Below the pieces are notes generated by a model that was not told where the DNA came from, did no database searches, and saw nothing but the letters and a program-made list of their open reading frames with translations. Of a stretch of DNA of 64,000 nt, positions 32,395 to 40,782 are shown piece by piece. A program made the position numbers and the translations under genes. The stretch's first letter is position 1; every line of letters starts with the position of its first letter. The stretch is from Halobaculum saliterrae (GTDB lineage Archaea; Halobacteriota; Halobacteria; Halobacteriales; Haloferacaceae): the NCBI RefSeq assembly GCF_009831625.1, contig NZ_WUUS01000007.1, positions 1 through 64,000 on the forward strand, read 5' to 3'.

Positions 32395-33150
32395 TCAGTC
32401 CTCGGCGGCCTCGACCGGGATCTCGACGCCGGGGCCGTCGGCCTCGGGTGTGCCGGTCGCGTTCGTATCGAGCCGCCGGATCCGGTCGGCGGTCACCTCC
32501 ATGCCCGGCGAGTAGTGGCAGATCGGCTCGCCGGCCGGCGGCTCGAAGCCGTTCGCCTCGAACAGCGTGTTCGTCCGGATCTCCGCGTCGGCGTCGGCCA
32601 GCGGCCACGGCTCGTGTGCGATGTCGCCGTAGTACACCCGGCCGCGACCCTCGGTGTAGAACCGGTAGTTCTCCACGAGGAACGCCTCGAGACCCCCCGG
32701 TTCGGGCGTTCGCGTCTCGCCGGCGGGCCCGTACGTCGCGTCGAAGTCGGCCTCCGGGGCGCCGCGGTGGGTCCGGCGGCTGGTGACCGTCACGCGGTCG
32801 CCGTCGCGGGTCACGTCCATCGCGGCGCGGTAGTACGGAAGTCGGAACAGCGCCCGAGCAACGCCGACACTGATCGTGTCGGCCGCGTCGAGATTGAAGA
32901 AGTACACCCCCTTCGTGTCGCCGTCGGTGACGTACGTCCGGAGGTTCAGCTCCGGGAACGACAGCCCGAACGGCGCCCCGCGCGGCCGGATGTCCGTCAT
33001 CTCGAACGGGACGACCCCGAGGTAGGCGTCGCCCTCGTGTGTCGCCACCGAGAGGGGATCCGGGAGGCGGGCCTCCACCGTCGCGGGGTCGACGCGCCAG
33101 TGGGCGAACAGGGCGTCGCGCCACCGCATCGACAGCAGGCGTCGCTGCAT
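32395..33150 (-). CDS. DUF2071 (YqjF) family protein
   Basis: A 251-residue soluble protein. It contains the YqjF/DUF2071 pattern: SMRWRDALFAHWRVDPATVE, then LGVVPFEMTDIRPRG, LNLRTYVTDGDTKGVYFF and the final ICHYSPGMEV. The fold is shared with acetoacetate decarboxylase-like proteins, but the catalytic role in DUF2071 is not established. The ATG at 33150 begins at the conserved start MQRRLL. It shares direction with the lipoprotein gene downstream. Confidence 0.88.
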   Translation of the reverse strand: MQRRLLSMRWRDALFAHWRVDPATVEARLPDPLSVATHEGDAYLGVVPFEMTDIRPRGAPFGLSFPELNLRTYVTDGDTKGVYFFNLDAADTISVGVARALFRLPYYRAAMDVTRDGDRVTVTSRRTHRGAPEADFDATYGPAGETRTPEPGGLEAFLVENYRFYTEGRGRVYYGDIAHEPWPLADADAEIRTNTLFEANGFEPPAGEPICHYSPGMEVTADRIRRLDTNATGTPEADGPGVEIPVEAAED

Positions 33151-33237
33151 ACGATCCGTAGGAGGCGCATACGGAAGGGTCAAACGGCCCTTTGAGCGTA
33201 CCGAACGGTTAGGCACCCCGCCTCGGTACGGTGTCGC

Positions 33238-34155
33238 ATGCGACGTGGTTCACTCGCGACGGTCTGTTGTGTCCTCCTCGTGGTGCTCGCCGGCTGTGCG
33301 GGCGCCGGCGGCGGTTCCGACGCCGGCGGTGGGGACGGCGCGGCGACGGGCGTGGAGGCCGACGCCGAGGCGACGGCCGCACCCGAGTCGGCCGACTCCG
33401 GGTCCGGAGGCGGCGGATCCGGAGACGGGGGCGCCGGTGCGGACATGAACGCGCAGGCGACCGACCGGCAACTGATCTACGAGGCGACCGTGGAGCTTCG
33501 CGTCGACGACTACGAGGCCGCCAGCGCGGACCTCACCGAGATGGTCCGCGATCGCGGCGGCTACGTCGGCAGCTCGCGGACGGAGGTCCGCGGCGAGGGC
33601 AACGAGACGTGGACGACCGGTCGACTCGTCCTCCGCGTGCCCTCGGACGACTACTCGGACGCGATGGAGGCGATCAACGGGACCGGCGAGGTCCGATCGG
33701 TCGAGCAGTCGACGCGGGACGTGACCTCGCAGATCGTCGACCTGGAGGCTCGCCTGGAGAGCCTCCGCGCCGAACGGGACCGCCTCCGGGAGCTGTACGA
33801 TCGAGCCAACGACACCGAGGACGTGCTCGCGGTCCAGCGAGAGCTCTCGGACGTGCAAACGGAGATCGAACGCACCGAGGCGCGGCTCCAGAGCCTCGAA
33901 CGCCGCGTCGCCTACTCGACGATCACCGTCGAACTTCGCGAGCCCCGCCCCGACTACGAGCCGCCCGAGCGGAGCGCGTGGTACGAGACGCCGCTGACCG
34001 AGGCGTTCCTCGACTCCGTTCAGGGCGTGATCGTGCTCGGGCGCGGCGCGGTAGTCCTCGCGGCCTACGCGCTCCCGTACCTGTTCGTGCTCGCGGTTCC
34101 GGCGGTCGGAGTCGCGTTGGGGTACCGGCGCGCACGCCGTCGGTTCGGGGAGTGA
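33238..34155 (+). CDS. DUF4349 domain lipoprotein
   Basis: A 305-residue protein. The lipobox is LVVLAGCAG (Cys20), followed by a Gly/Ala/Asp-rich linker to about residue 75. DUF4349 runs from RQLIYEATVELRVDDYEA to the C-terminal membrane region, with a clear coiled coil in the middle (LEARLESLRAERDRLRELYD and QTEIERTEARLQSLERR). One helix (about 270-295) and a basic cytoplasmic tail end the protein. Both a lipid anchor and a transmembrane helix are thus predicted. Function unknown; bacterial homologues are envelope proteins. Confidence 0.88.
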   Translation: MRRGSLATVCCVLLVVLAGCAGAGGGSDAGGGDGAATGVEADAEATAAPESADSGSGGGGSGDGGAGADMNAQATDRQLIYEATVELRVDDYEAASADLTEMVRDRGGYVGSSRTEVRGEGNETWTTGRLVLRVPSDDYSDAMEAINGTGEVRSVEQSTRDVTSQIVDLEARLESLRAERDRLRELYDRANDTEDVLAVQRELSDVQTEIERTEARLQSLERRVAYSTITVELREPRPDYEPPERSAWYETPLTEAFLDSVQGVIVLGRGAVVLAAYALPYLFVLAVPAVGVALGYRRARRRFGE

Positions 34156-34210
34156 CGCGGTGATTCAGTGAGCACGCCGGCGGCGACACGGAACCAGCCC
34201 TCTCGCGACC

Positions 34211-35110
34211 TCACCCGCTGACCGACTCCCGGACCTGCTCGGGGAGCGTCTCCACGAGCGCCGCGAGCGTCGCCTCGTCGACGGCGCCGGCGTAGTAGCC
34301 CTCCCCCGAGACGGAGACCGCTCCCGCCTCGCTCGCGAGCAGTTCGCCGGCCTCCTGTTCGAACGGGTCGGGATACGCGCAGACGACGCCTGCGAGGCTC
34401 CCGCGCGCGAGCAGCCCCCAGTCGACGCACGGCGACCACGTCTCCAGCACTCGCTTGCACCGCCCCGAGAGCGCGCGGCGGACGGCGTCCGCCTCCGCAC
34501 GGAGCTCGTCGTCGCGGACGGCCGGCAGCCCGACGACGAGCGAGACCGTCGAGCGATCGAGCGGCCGGTCGCGAGGCGTCACCGACAGCGGTTCTCCGTT
34601 CACCGTCGCGCCCTCGCCGCGGACGGCGACGTAGCAGTCGTCCACCAGCGGCTCGTGGATCGCGGCGACGAGCGTCTCGCCGTCGACCTGCGCCGCGACG
34701 GCCGTCGCGATCGAGGGATAGTCGATCGCGTAGTTGTTCGTCCCGTCGAGCGGGTCGACGATCCACTCGACGCGCCCGTCGCCCGAGCGCCCGGACTCCT
34801 CGCCGTGGAGCGTGTGGCCCGGAAAGTCCTCGCGGATCTCCTCGAATATCAGCCCCTCGGCCGCCTCGTCGGCCTCGGCCTTCACGTCGTCCGTGTGGTA
34901 CTCGCCGACGGTGCCGCCGTCGCGGAACCGCTCGGCGAGGTAGTCGCCGGCCGCGCGAACCGCCGCCTCGGCCGTCTCCGCGAGCGCCTCGGGCGTCGGA
35001 ACCCCGGCGGCGTCCCAGCGGTCCGCGACGTCCTCGGCGTCCGCGGCGCTGTGGTCGGCCGCGACGTCCTCGTGGCGCCCGCGTTCGAGGCCGTCGTCCT
35101 CGTCGGTCAT
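34211..35110 (-). CDS. Inositol monophosphatase family protein
   Basis: A 299-residue Mg2+-dependent phosphatase of the IMPase/FBPase superfamily. Metal-site motifs are GEESG (Glu-Glu) and DPLDGTNN. The family's last motif, WDAxAG-like, appears in altered form at WSPCVDWGLLARG, so the catalytic Asp may be Asp-Trp in CVDWG. Substrate could be inositol phosphate, fructose 1,6-bisphosphate or another sugar phosphate. The acidic N-terminal 40 residues are an extension compared with bacterial enzymes. It is divergent from the S9 peptidase. Confidence 0.88.
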   Translation of the reverse strand: MTDEDDGLERGRHEDVAADHSAADAEDVADRWDAAGVPTPEALAETAEAAVRAAGDYLAERFRDGGTVGEYHTDDVKAEADEAAEGLIFEEIREDFPGHTLHGEESGRSGDGRVEWIVDPLDGTNNYAIDYPSIATAVAAQVDGETLVAAIHEPLVDDCYVAVRGEGATVNGEPLSVTPRDRPLDRSTVSLVVGLPAVRDDELRAEADAVRRALSGRCKRVLETWSPCVDWGLLARGSLAGVVCAYPDPFEQEAGELLASEAGAVSVSGEGYYAGAVDEATLAALVETLPEQVRESVSG

Positions 35111-35220
35111 TGCCGGGTGTGGACCGCTCGTCGGTTTCAACTCCCCGGTCCCGAGGACACGGCCACGGAGCGCGACCGATCGCAACGACGGATGCGGCCG
35201 CGACGACCGGATGACGAACC

Positions 35221-35226
35221 TATTTC
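35221..35226 (+). promoter_or_regulatory. TATA-like box of the S9 peptidase gene
   Basis: TATTTC is centred 27 nt before the ATG at 35251 and predicts a leaderless transcript. Confidence 0.5.
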
Positions 35227-35250
35227 CGACGGCCACCGGCACCACGTCCC

Positions 35251-37389
35251 ATGACGGAACTACCGTTGGACGCCTTCTACGACCTGACGCAGGTCGGCGA
35301 GGTCGCGGTCTCGCCGACGGGCGACCGGGTCGCGTTCACCGCCACCGGGTACGACCCCGACGCTGACGAGCCCGTCGGGTCGCTGTTCGTCGCGCCCGCG
35401 GACGGGAGCCGGGATCCGCACCGCCTCACGCGCGTCTCGGGCGCCTCCGCGCCGGCGTGGTCGCCCGACGGGGATCGACTCGCCTTCATCGCCGCCCGCG
35501 ACGACGACGCCGAACGTCGCGTCGGCCGCGACGACGGAGACGATGACGACGAGGAAGGATCGGCCGCCGACGGCGGGAACGGCGACGACGAGCCGACACA
35601 GCAGGTGTGGGCGTTCGATCTCGCGCTCGGGGGCGACGCGACCCAGATCACCGACTTCGAGGAGGGCGCGAAGGAGTTCGACTGGAGTCCCGACGGGGAG
35701 CGCCTCGTCGTCGCCGCGCGCGACCCCACCGAGGCCGAACGGGCGTACCTCGACGGCCGGAAGGAGGGCGAACCGGTCGAGACCGAGCGCCTCCAGCACA
35801 AGCTCGACGGCGTCGGCTACACCGACACCGTCCGGACGTACCTCCACGTCGTCGACGCCGACGGCGGCGAGGCCGAGCGCCTCGACGACGCCCACGGCGG
35901 CGGCGCCTATCAGGACCTCTCGGGGCTCCAGCCGGACTGGGGCGCGAACGATCGCATCGCGTTCACCTCCTGCCGGGAGGAGAACCCGGACGACACGCTC
36001 GTTCGCGACGTGTTCACGATCGCGCCCGACGGCACGGGCCTGCGGAGGCTCACCGACGGCGACCTCTCGGCGAACACGCCGGTCTGGTCGCCCGACGGCG
36101 ACCGCCTCGCCTTCCTCGGCGGCGACCCCGTGAACTGGTGCATCCCGACGCAGGTGTACCTGTACGAGGACGGCGAGTACGCGTCGCTGACGGCCGACCT
36201 GGACCGCACGGTCGCCCGCGGCGGCGCGCCCGTCTGGGACGACGGGGGGACGCTGTACTGTCGGTTCGCCGACGAGGCGAGGACTCGGCTGATGCGGGTC
36301 GACGCGGGCGAGACCGGAACCGTCGGCGACGACGCCGACGGTCACGCCGCCGAGCGCGTCTTCGAGGCGCAGGGGACCGACCGCGCGATGGCCGGGTTCG
36401 ACCTCTCGGCCGACGGCGGGCGCGCGGGCGTCGTCCTCTCGCACCCGAGCGACGGACAGGACGTGTACGGCGTCGATTCGGCGGACCTCGACGCCGACGA
36501 GGAGGCCGAAGCCGAGTCGCTGACGCGGCTCTCCGAGGTCAACGCCGACCTCACCGAGGAGTACTCGATGCCCGAATCGAGGCGAATCGAGTGGGAGAGC
36601 GACGGCGAGACGATCTCGGGGATCGTGTATCACGACCCCGACGTGGACCTCTCCGACGGCGACCACCCGCTCGTCGTCGCGATCCACGGCGGCCCGATCA
36701 GCTACGACGAGCCGGTGTTCAGCTTCGACCACGCCGCCCTGACGAGTCGCGGCTACGTCGTCCTCCGGCCGAACTACCGCGGCGGCTCCTCCTACGGCCG
36801 GGAGTTCGCCGAGGCGCTGAAGGGGCAGTGGGGAACCCACGAGGTGACCGACATCGCCAACGGCGTCGCCGACGTGGTCGAGCGCGGCTGGGTCGACGAC
36901 GACCGCGTGTTCGGCTACGGCTTCTCCTACGGCGGCATCGCACAGGGGTTCCTCGTCACGCAGGAGCCGGACCTCTTCACCGCCGCCGCGCCCGAACACG
37001 GCATCTACGACCTCCGGTCGGCGTACGGGACCGACGACTCCCACATCTGGATGGAGAACGAGTACGGGCTCCCGTGGGAGAACCCCGAGGGGATCGACGC
37101 CTCGTCGTCGATCACCGACGCGGGGAACATCGAGACGCCGCTGCTCGTCACCGCCGGGCAGGAGGACTGGCGATGTCCCCCGAGCCAGAGCGAGCAGCTG
37201 TACGTCGCCGCGAGGAAGCAGGGCGTCGAGGCGCGCCTCGTGCTCTACGAGGACGAGCACCACAACATCGGCACGCCCGACCGTGCGATCCACCGGCTGG
37301 AGGAGCTGACCGCGTGGTACGCGCGACACGACCCCGCCGTCGACGACCCCGATTCCGACGACCCGCACGGGCGCGAGGACGGGGAGTAG
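35251..37389 (+). CDS. S9 family (prolyl oligopeptidase/acylaminoacyl-type) serine peptidase
   Basis: A 712-residue peptidase with an N-terminal seven-bladed propeller built of WSPDG-type repeats (for example WSPDGDRLAF seen twice) and a C-terminal alpha/beta hydrolase. The catalytic triad is Ser559 in GYGFSYGGIAQG, Asp639 in GQEDWRCPP and a His in DEHHNIG (His670 or His671). An acidic 25-residue loop (around residues 92-116) interrupts the propeller. It should cleave short peptides in the cytoplasm; no signal peptide is present. The next gene follows after 92 nt on the same strand. Confidence 0.93.
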   Translation: MTELPLDAFYDLTQVGEVAVSPTGDRVAFTATGYDPDADEPVGSLFVAPADGSRDPHRLTRVSGASAPAWSPDGDRLAFIAARDDDAERRVGRDDGDDDDEEGSAADGGNGDDEPTQQVWAFDLALGGDATQITDFEEGAKEFDWSPDGERLVVAARDPTEAERAYLDGRKEGEPVETERLQHKLDGVGYTDTVRTYLHVVDADGGEAERLDDAHGGGAYQDLSGLQPDWGANDRIAFTSCREENPDDTLVRDVFTIAPDGTGLRRLTDGDLSANTPVWSPDGDRLAFLGGDPVNWCIPTQVYLYEDGEYASLTADLDRTVARGGAPVWDDGGTLYCRFADEARTRLMRVDAGETGTVGDDADGHAAERVFEAQGTDRAMAGFDLSADGGRAGVVLSHPSDGQDVYGVDSADLDADEEAEAESLTRLSEVNADLTEEYSMPESRRIEWESDGETISGIVYHDPDVDLSDGDHPLVVAIHGGPISYDEPVFSFDHAALTSRGYVVLRPNYRGGSSYGREFAEALKGQWGTHEVTDIANGVADVVERGWVDDDRVFGYGFSYGGIAQGFLVTQEPDLFTAAAPEHGIYDLRSAYGTDDSHIWMENEYGLPWENPEGIDASSSITDAGNIETPLLVTAGQEDWRCPPSQSEQLYVAARKQGVEARLVLYEDEHHNIGTPDRAIHRLEELTAWYARHDPAVDDPDSDDPHGREDGE

Positions 37390-37481
37390 CGCCGTTATCG
37401 GGATATCGGACCGCTGTCGCGGGGTGGGACCCTCTCCGCGGCCGGACAAACGATTTGAGGGTCGACGCGGATCTCTCGACC

Positions 37482-37982
37482 ATGGAGTTCGAGGTGATCC
37501 GGGGCGACATCGCCGGCCAGTCGGCCGACGCGTTGGTGAACGCCGCCGGCACGAGCCTGAAGATGGGGAGCGGCGTCGCCGGGGCGCTCCGCCGGGCCGC
37601 GGGGGTCGGCCTGAACGAGGAGGCGATGTCGAAGGGCCCGGTCGAACTCGGCGCGGTCGCCGTCACCGACGCGTACGACCTCGACGCCGAGTACGTGATC
37701 CACGCGGCCGCGATGCCTCACTACGGCGACGGACAGGCCACCGAGGCGAGCGTCCGCGACGCGGCCCGGAACGCCCTCTCGGCCGCCGACGAGCGGGGCT
37801 GCGAGTCGATCGTGATCCCCGCGCTCGGGTGCGGCGTCGCGGGGTTCGCCCTCCGCGAGGGAGCCGGGATCATCGCCGAGGAGATCCGGGCGTTCGAGCC
37901 CGAGTCGCTGCGGGACGTGCGGTTCATCGCCTACTCCGAGGAGGAGTTCGAGACGGTTCGAGCGGCGGCGAAGTCGGCGTGA
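37482..37982 (+). CDS. Macro domain protein (ADP-ribose binding or hydrolase)
   Basis: A 166-residue single macro domain. The ADP-ribose loops are VNAAGTSLKMGSGVAGAL and PALGCGVAGFALREG, and the N-terminal strand is EFEVIRGDIAGQSADALVNA. Such proteins remove ADP-ribose from proteins or O-acetyl-ADP-ribose. It stands alone between the S9 peptidase gene and a sparse region. The Asn in VNAAG and the catalytic-type Gly-rich loop suggest the MacroD-like group, but activity cannot be read. Confidence 0.9.
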   Translation: MEFEVIRGDIAGQSADALVNAAGTSLKMGSGVAGALRRAAGVGLNEEAMSKGPVELGAVAVTDAYDLDAEYVIHAAAMPHYGDGQATEASVRDAARNALSAADERGCESIVIPALGCGVAGFALREGAGIIAEEIRAFEPESLRDVRFIAYSEEEFETVRAAAKSA

Positions 37983-38550
37983 TCCGCCGGCGACGCCGGC
38001 CGTCGGGAGGCGGTTGGGGCTGGGTCGTCCGACTGCCGGGCTACGCCGGCCGTCGGACCGCGAGCAGGGCGGCGGCGTGCGTGCGGAGGCGGCGACCGAC
38101 CGCGCGCAGCAGCCGAGGACCGAGGGCACCGGCGAGGACGCCGAGCGCGAGGGTCGGGCGGTGGAGGGCCGCGAGCGCGACCAGCGGGAGCAGGGCGAGC
38201 GCGAGCGCGACCGCGAGCGAGGGGTCGCGCCGTCGTCGTTCGTGGGGCGATTGCGTGCGTGCGTGTGGCGTGTACATTGTGGCGTGGGTGGAAGGCGGTC
38301 GGTGAACGGTGCGCGTACGGGCGCGGGACCGCCCGCCATCACGCCGGGATCGCCGAAACGACGCCGGAGGGACGGACGGTCTATCGCGCGTGGCGTGGTT
38401 CGAACACTGGAATCAACACGACAACACGTCCGTTCCCGGACACGAAAAGCGTGGTCCGAGAACGTGACACACTCACACGGCTTCGTCCGTCGGCCCAGTC
38501 CGGTCACCCGCCGGCGCCACCGCTTTGTCCGTCGAGTCCGACGGTCGGGC
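37983..38550. other. 568-nt sparse region with one doubtful small gene
   Basis: Between the macro-domain gene and the short protein gene at 38551 the sequence has poor coding signal. It includes an open frame on the minus strand (listed separately) and short CGAGCG/GCGAGC-type low-complexity strings (about 38140-38230) that keep several frames open. I see no RNA gene or strong hairpin here. Confidence 0.4.
38041..38277 (-). CDS. Doubtful 78-residue membrane protein
   Basis: It starts with ATG and an Arg-rich 18-residue stretch, then Ala/Leu-rich hydrophobic segments (LAVALALALLPLVALAAL and LALGVLAGALGPRLLRAVG) and an Arg/Ala tail. The pattern fits a two-helix membrane protein, but the underlying GCGAGCGCGA low-complexity DNA can produce such composition by chance. 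No family is recognised. Confidence 0.35.
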   Translation of the reverse strand: MYTPHARTQSPHERRRRDPSLAVALALALLPLVALAALHRPTLALGVLAGALGPRLLRAVGRRLRTHAAALLAVRRPA

Positions 38551-38760
38551 GTGCACGTTCCCGCCGACCCGCCGGCGACGTGTCCGGTCTGCGACGCCGC
38601 GTACGACTCGATCTCGGTCCACGACGCCGGCCTCGCGGTGAACCTCCTCGACAACGAACGCTATCGGCGGGTGTGCTTCGACCCCGTCGCCGGCGACGAC
38701 GGGGCGCCGCTGGTGGAGTTCTACCACCACACGCACGAGCAGGTCGACGCCGGCGAGTGA
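38551..38760 (+). CDS. Short haloarchaeal protein with CPVC motif
   Basis: A 69-residue protein with a CPVC pair near the start and one further Cys (RRVCFDPV), followed by FYHHTHEQVDAG. The His-rich end could supply more metal ligands, so a small zinc-binding protein is likely. I chose the GTG at 38551 because the frame upstream is low-complexity and a CTTTGTCC element precedes it by about 28 nt. No named family. Confidence 0.65.
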   Translation: MHVPADPPATCPVCDAAYDSISVHDAGLAVNLLDNERYRRVCFDPVAGDDGAPLVEFYHHTHEQVDAGE

Positions 38761-38834
38761 GGCGAACCGAGCGCCGCTATGCCCACGGCCGCTCATTCGG
38801 AACTCCCGTGAGAGACGCGGCGTACAGGGTGCCG

Positions 38835-39965
38835 CTAGGCCCACGGGCGTTCGGAGAACTCCCCGCTGTCGACCTCCCGCTGGATCTCCGCGGCGGTCCC
38901 CTCGTCCACGCTCACGAGGTGACACAGCGGGTGTCCCGGCGCGGCCACGGGGTTCTGAAGCGCCCCGACGATCACGCCGGTGAACGGCGCGCGAACGGTC
39001 CGCTCGCGCGTCTTGAAGTGGTCCGTGATCGTGCAGATCGCGTCGTCCTCGTACACCAGCGGCGCGTCGTACTCCATCTCGACGAGCCCGCCGGTGTCGG
39101 CGCGGAGCCACGTCTTGTCCCGCGCGGCGTCGACGACGCGCCGCCAGCCGGGATAGATCACCGGCTTCCCCGGCAACACGTCGTACTCCGCGAGGACGCT
39201 CTCGACGCCGTCCAGGCCGCGCTCGATCAGTTCGGGCTGGAAGCGATGGGCACGTCCCATCTCGATCGTGATCGTCGGCGTCCCGGCGTTCGTGGCGACG
39301 CTCCGGAGGCTCCCGTCGTCGGCCTCCCCCGAGAGGACGACGTTGCTGCCGAACGCCCGCGCCAGCCGCGCCACCGCGGGGTTCGTCATGTCCGCGCGGA
39401 CGTGGTACATGGTCGTTCGCCCGCGCGTCGACGTGTGGAAATCGAGGGCCAGATCGCACTGCCGGACGAACGTCTCGTAAATGGCGTTCGCCATGCGCTC
39501 GGCCGTGTTCGAGCGCGGCTTGCCCGGGAACGAGCGGTTGAGGTCTTGGTCGTAGATCGGCAGATAGCGTTGCTGGGCGAGGTAGCCGGGGACGTTGCAC
39601 ACGTGGATACAGACGAGCGTGCCGTGAATCTCGGCGGGATCGTAGCCGGCGGCGACCTCCTGAAGCACCTTCACGCCGTTGAGCTCGTCGCCGTGGATCG
39701 CCGCCGTCAGGAGGACGGTCGGCCCGTCGTGCTCGCCGTTGATCACGGTGACGGGCACCTCGACGGGGTCGCCGAGGTACGTCTCGCCCACCTCGTGGCG
39801 GAAGTGGCGCACCTCGCCGGGGTCAATGTCCGCCTCGTACCGGAACGGCTCCGGCCCGTCGATTCCGCCCCCCTCGTCGCCGTTTCCGCTATCGGTTCCG
39901 CCGCCGTTTCCGCTATCGCTCACCCGTCCGTTCGCGTCCGTGTGGTCGCCGTCGGGGTCGCTCAC
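38835..39965 (-). CDS. Succinylglutamate desuccinylase/aspartoacylase family protein
   Basis: A 376-residue zinc-dependent deacylase-type protein. Zinc ligands follow the M14-like pattern: His-x2-Glu in AAIHGDELNG, with the catalytic region LDFHTSTRGRT supplying a further His. IYDQDLNRSFPGKP is the substrate loop, and the C-terminal part (TWLRADTGGLVE, VRAPFTGVIVGAL) is the beta domain of AstE-like proteins. The first 45 residues are Gly/Asp/Ser-rich. The GTG at 39965 avoids overlap with the divergent carbonic anhydrase gene. The substrate is unknown; many such archaeal proteins act on acylated amino acids. Confidence 0.85.
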   Translation of the reverse strand: MSDPDGDHTDANGRVSDSGNGGGTDSGNGDEGGGIDGPEPFRYEADIDPGEVRHFRHEVGETYLGDPVEVPVTVINGEHDGPTVLLTAAIHGDELNGVKVLQEVAAGYDPAEIHGTLVCIHVCNVPGYLAQQRYLPIYDQDLNRSFPGKPRSNTAERMANAIYETFVRQCDLALDFHTSTRGRTTMYHVRADMTNPAVARLARAFGSNVVLSGEADDGSLRSVATNAGTPTITIEMGRAHRFQPELIERGLDGVESVLAEYDVLPGKPVIYPGWRRVVDAARDKTWLRADTGGLVEMEYDAPLVYEDDAICTITDHFKTRERTVRAPFTGVIVGALQNPVAAPGHPLCHLVSVDEGTAAEIQREVDSGEFSERPWA

Positions 39966-40095
39966 ACCGCGTCGCTGGGGCGGCGACAGGATGAACCTCC
40001 CGGAGGAACCGGCAAGAATTGTGACGTGATCGGATCGGCGGAGGGACTCTCGGTTGCCGAAACCGACCCCTCGGTCCGGTCCCTGTCTCTGATCG

Positions 40096-40722
40096 ATGTC
40101 CGACACCGACGATCACGACCACGAGCACAGCCACGTTCACGAGCGCGTCGACGAGTCCGTCGACGCCCGGGACGACTGGGCGCGACGGCGGCGCAAGGGG
40201 ATCCCCACCGACGAGAACCTCCTGGTCGTCGCCTGCATGGACGAGCGCATTCCCGTCGAGGACGCGCTCGGCCTCGAACTGGGCGACGCGCAGATCTACC
40301 GCAACGCCGGAGGGAAGGTGACCGACGACGTGATCCGGTCGGCCGCGCTCACGACCAACTTCTTCGAAACCGACGAGATCGTCGTCGTGAACCACACCGA
40401 CTGCGGGATGATGTCCGCGAGCGACGACGACGTCGCCGCGGGCCTCGAAGCGCAGGCCGAGGCCGCGGGCGTCGACCTCGACGAGGTCGATCTGGACCCC
40501 GCGCTTCCCGAGCTCGACATCGGCGACGCGAGCGTCGAGGAGTGGGTGCGGATGACCGACGACATCGACGAGGCCTGCGCCGCACAGGTCGAGTTCCTGG
40601 AGAACCACGAGCTGATCCCCGAGGACGTGACCGTCTCGGGCTACGTGTACGAGGTCGAGTCCGGCGAGCTCCGCCGCCCGGGCGAGCGCGTCGCCGAGGA
40701 GATCAGCGAGCGGCGCGTCTGA
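40096..40722 (+). CDS. Beta-carbonic anhydrase with N-terminal His tract
   Basis: A 208-residue enzyme. The zinc ligands and catalytic pair are all present: Cys47-Met-Asp49-Glu-Arg51, His100 and Cys103 (HTDC). It interconverts CO2 and bicarbonate in the cytoplasm. The sequence is closest to the small beta-type (Cab) group. The first 15 residues contain His at 7, 9, 11, 13 and 15, an alternating His-x-His tract suited to binding Zn2+. An acidic insertion (about 120-160) is unusually long for the family. It is divergent from the aspartoacylase-like gene. Confidence 0.9.
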   Translation: MSDTDDHDHEHSHVHERVDESVDARDDWARRRRKGIPTDENLLVVACMDERIPVEDALGLELGDAQIYRNAGGKVTDDVIRSAALTTNFFETDEIVVVNHTDCGMMSASDDDVAAGLEAQAEAAGVDLDEVDLDPALPELDIGDASVEEWVRMTDDIDEACAAQVEFLENHELIPEDVTVSGYVYEVESGELRRPGERVAEEISERRV

Positions 40723-40782
40723 GGCGACGGCACTGCCGCCGCCGTTCGTTCCGGGACGGCGGTATCCGCCGGCCGAGCGTTC

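Noticed and set aside
39966-40106. Longer N-terminus for the aspartoacylase-like protein
   Set aside because: It would overlap the divergent carbonic anhydrase gene, and the added residues do not match the family.
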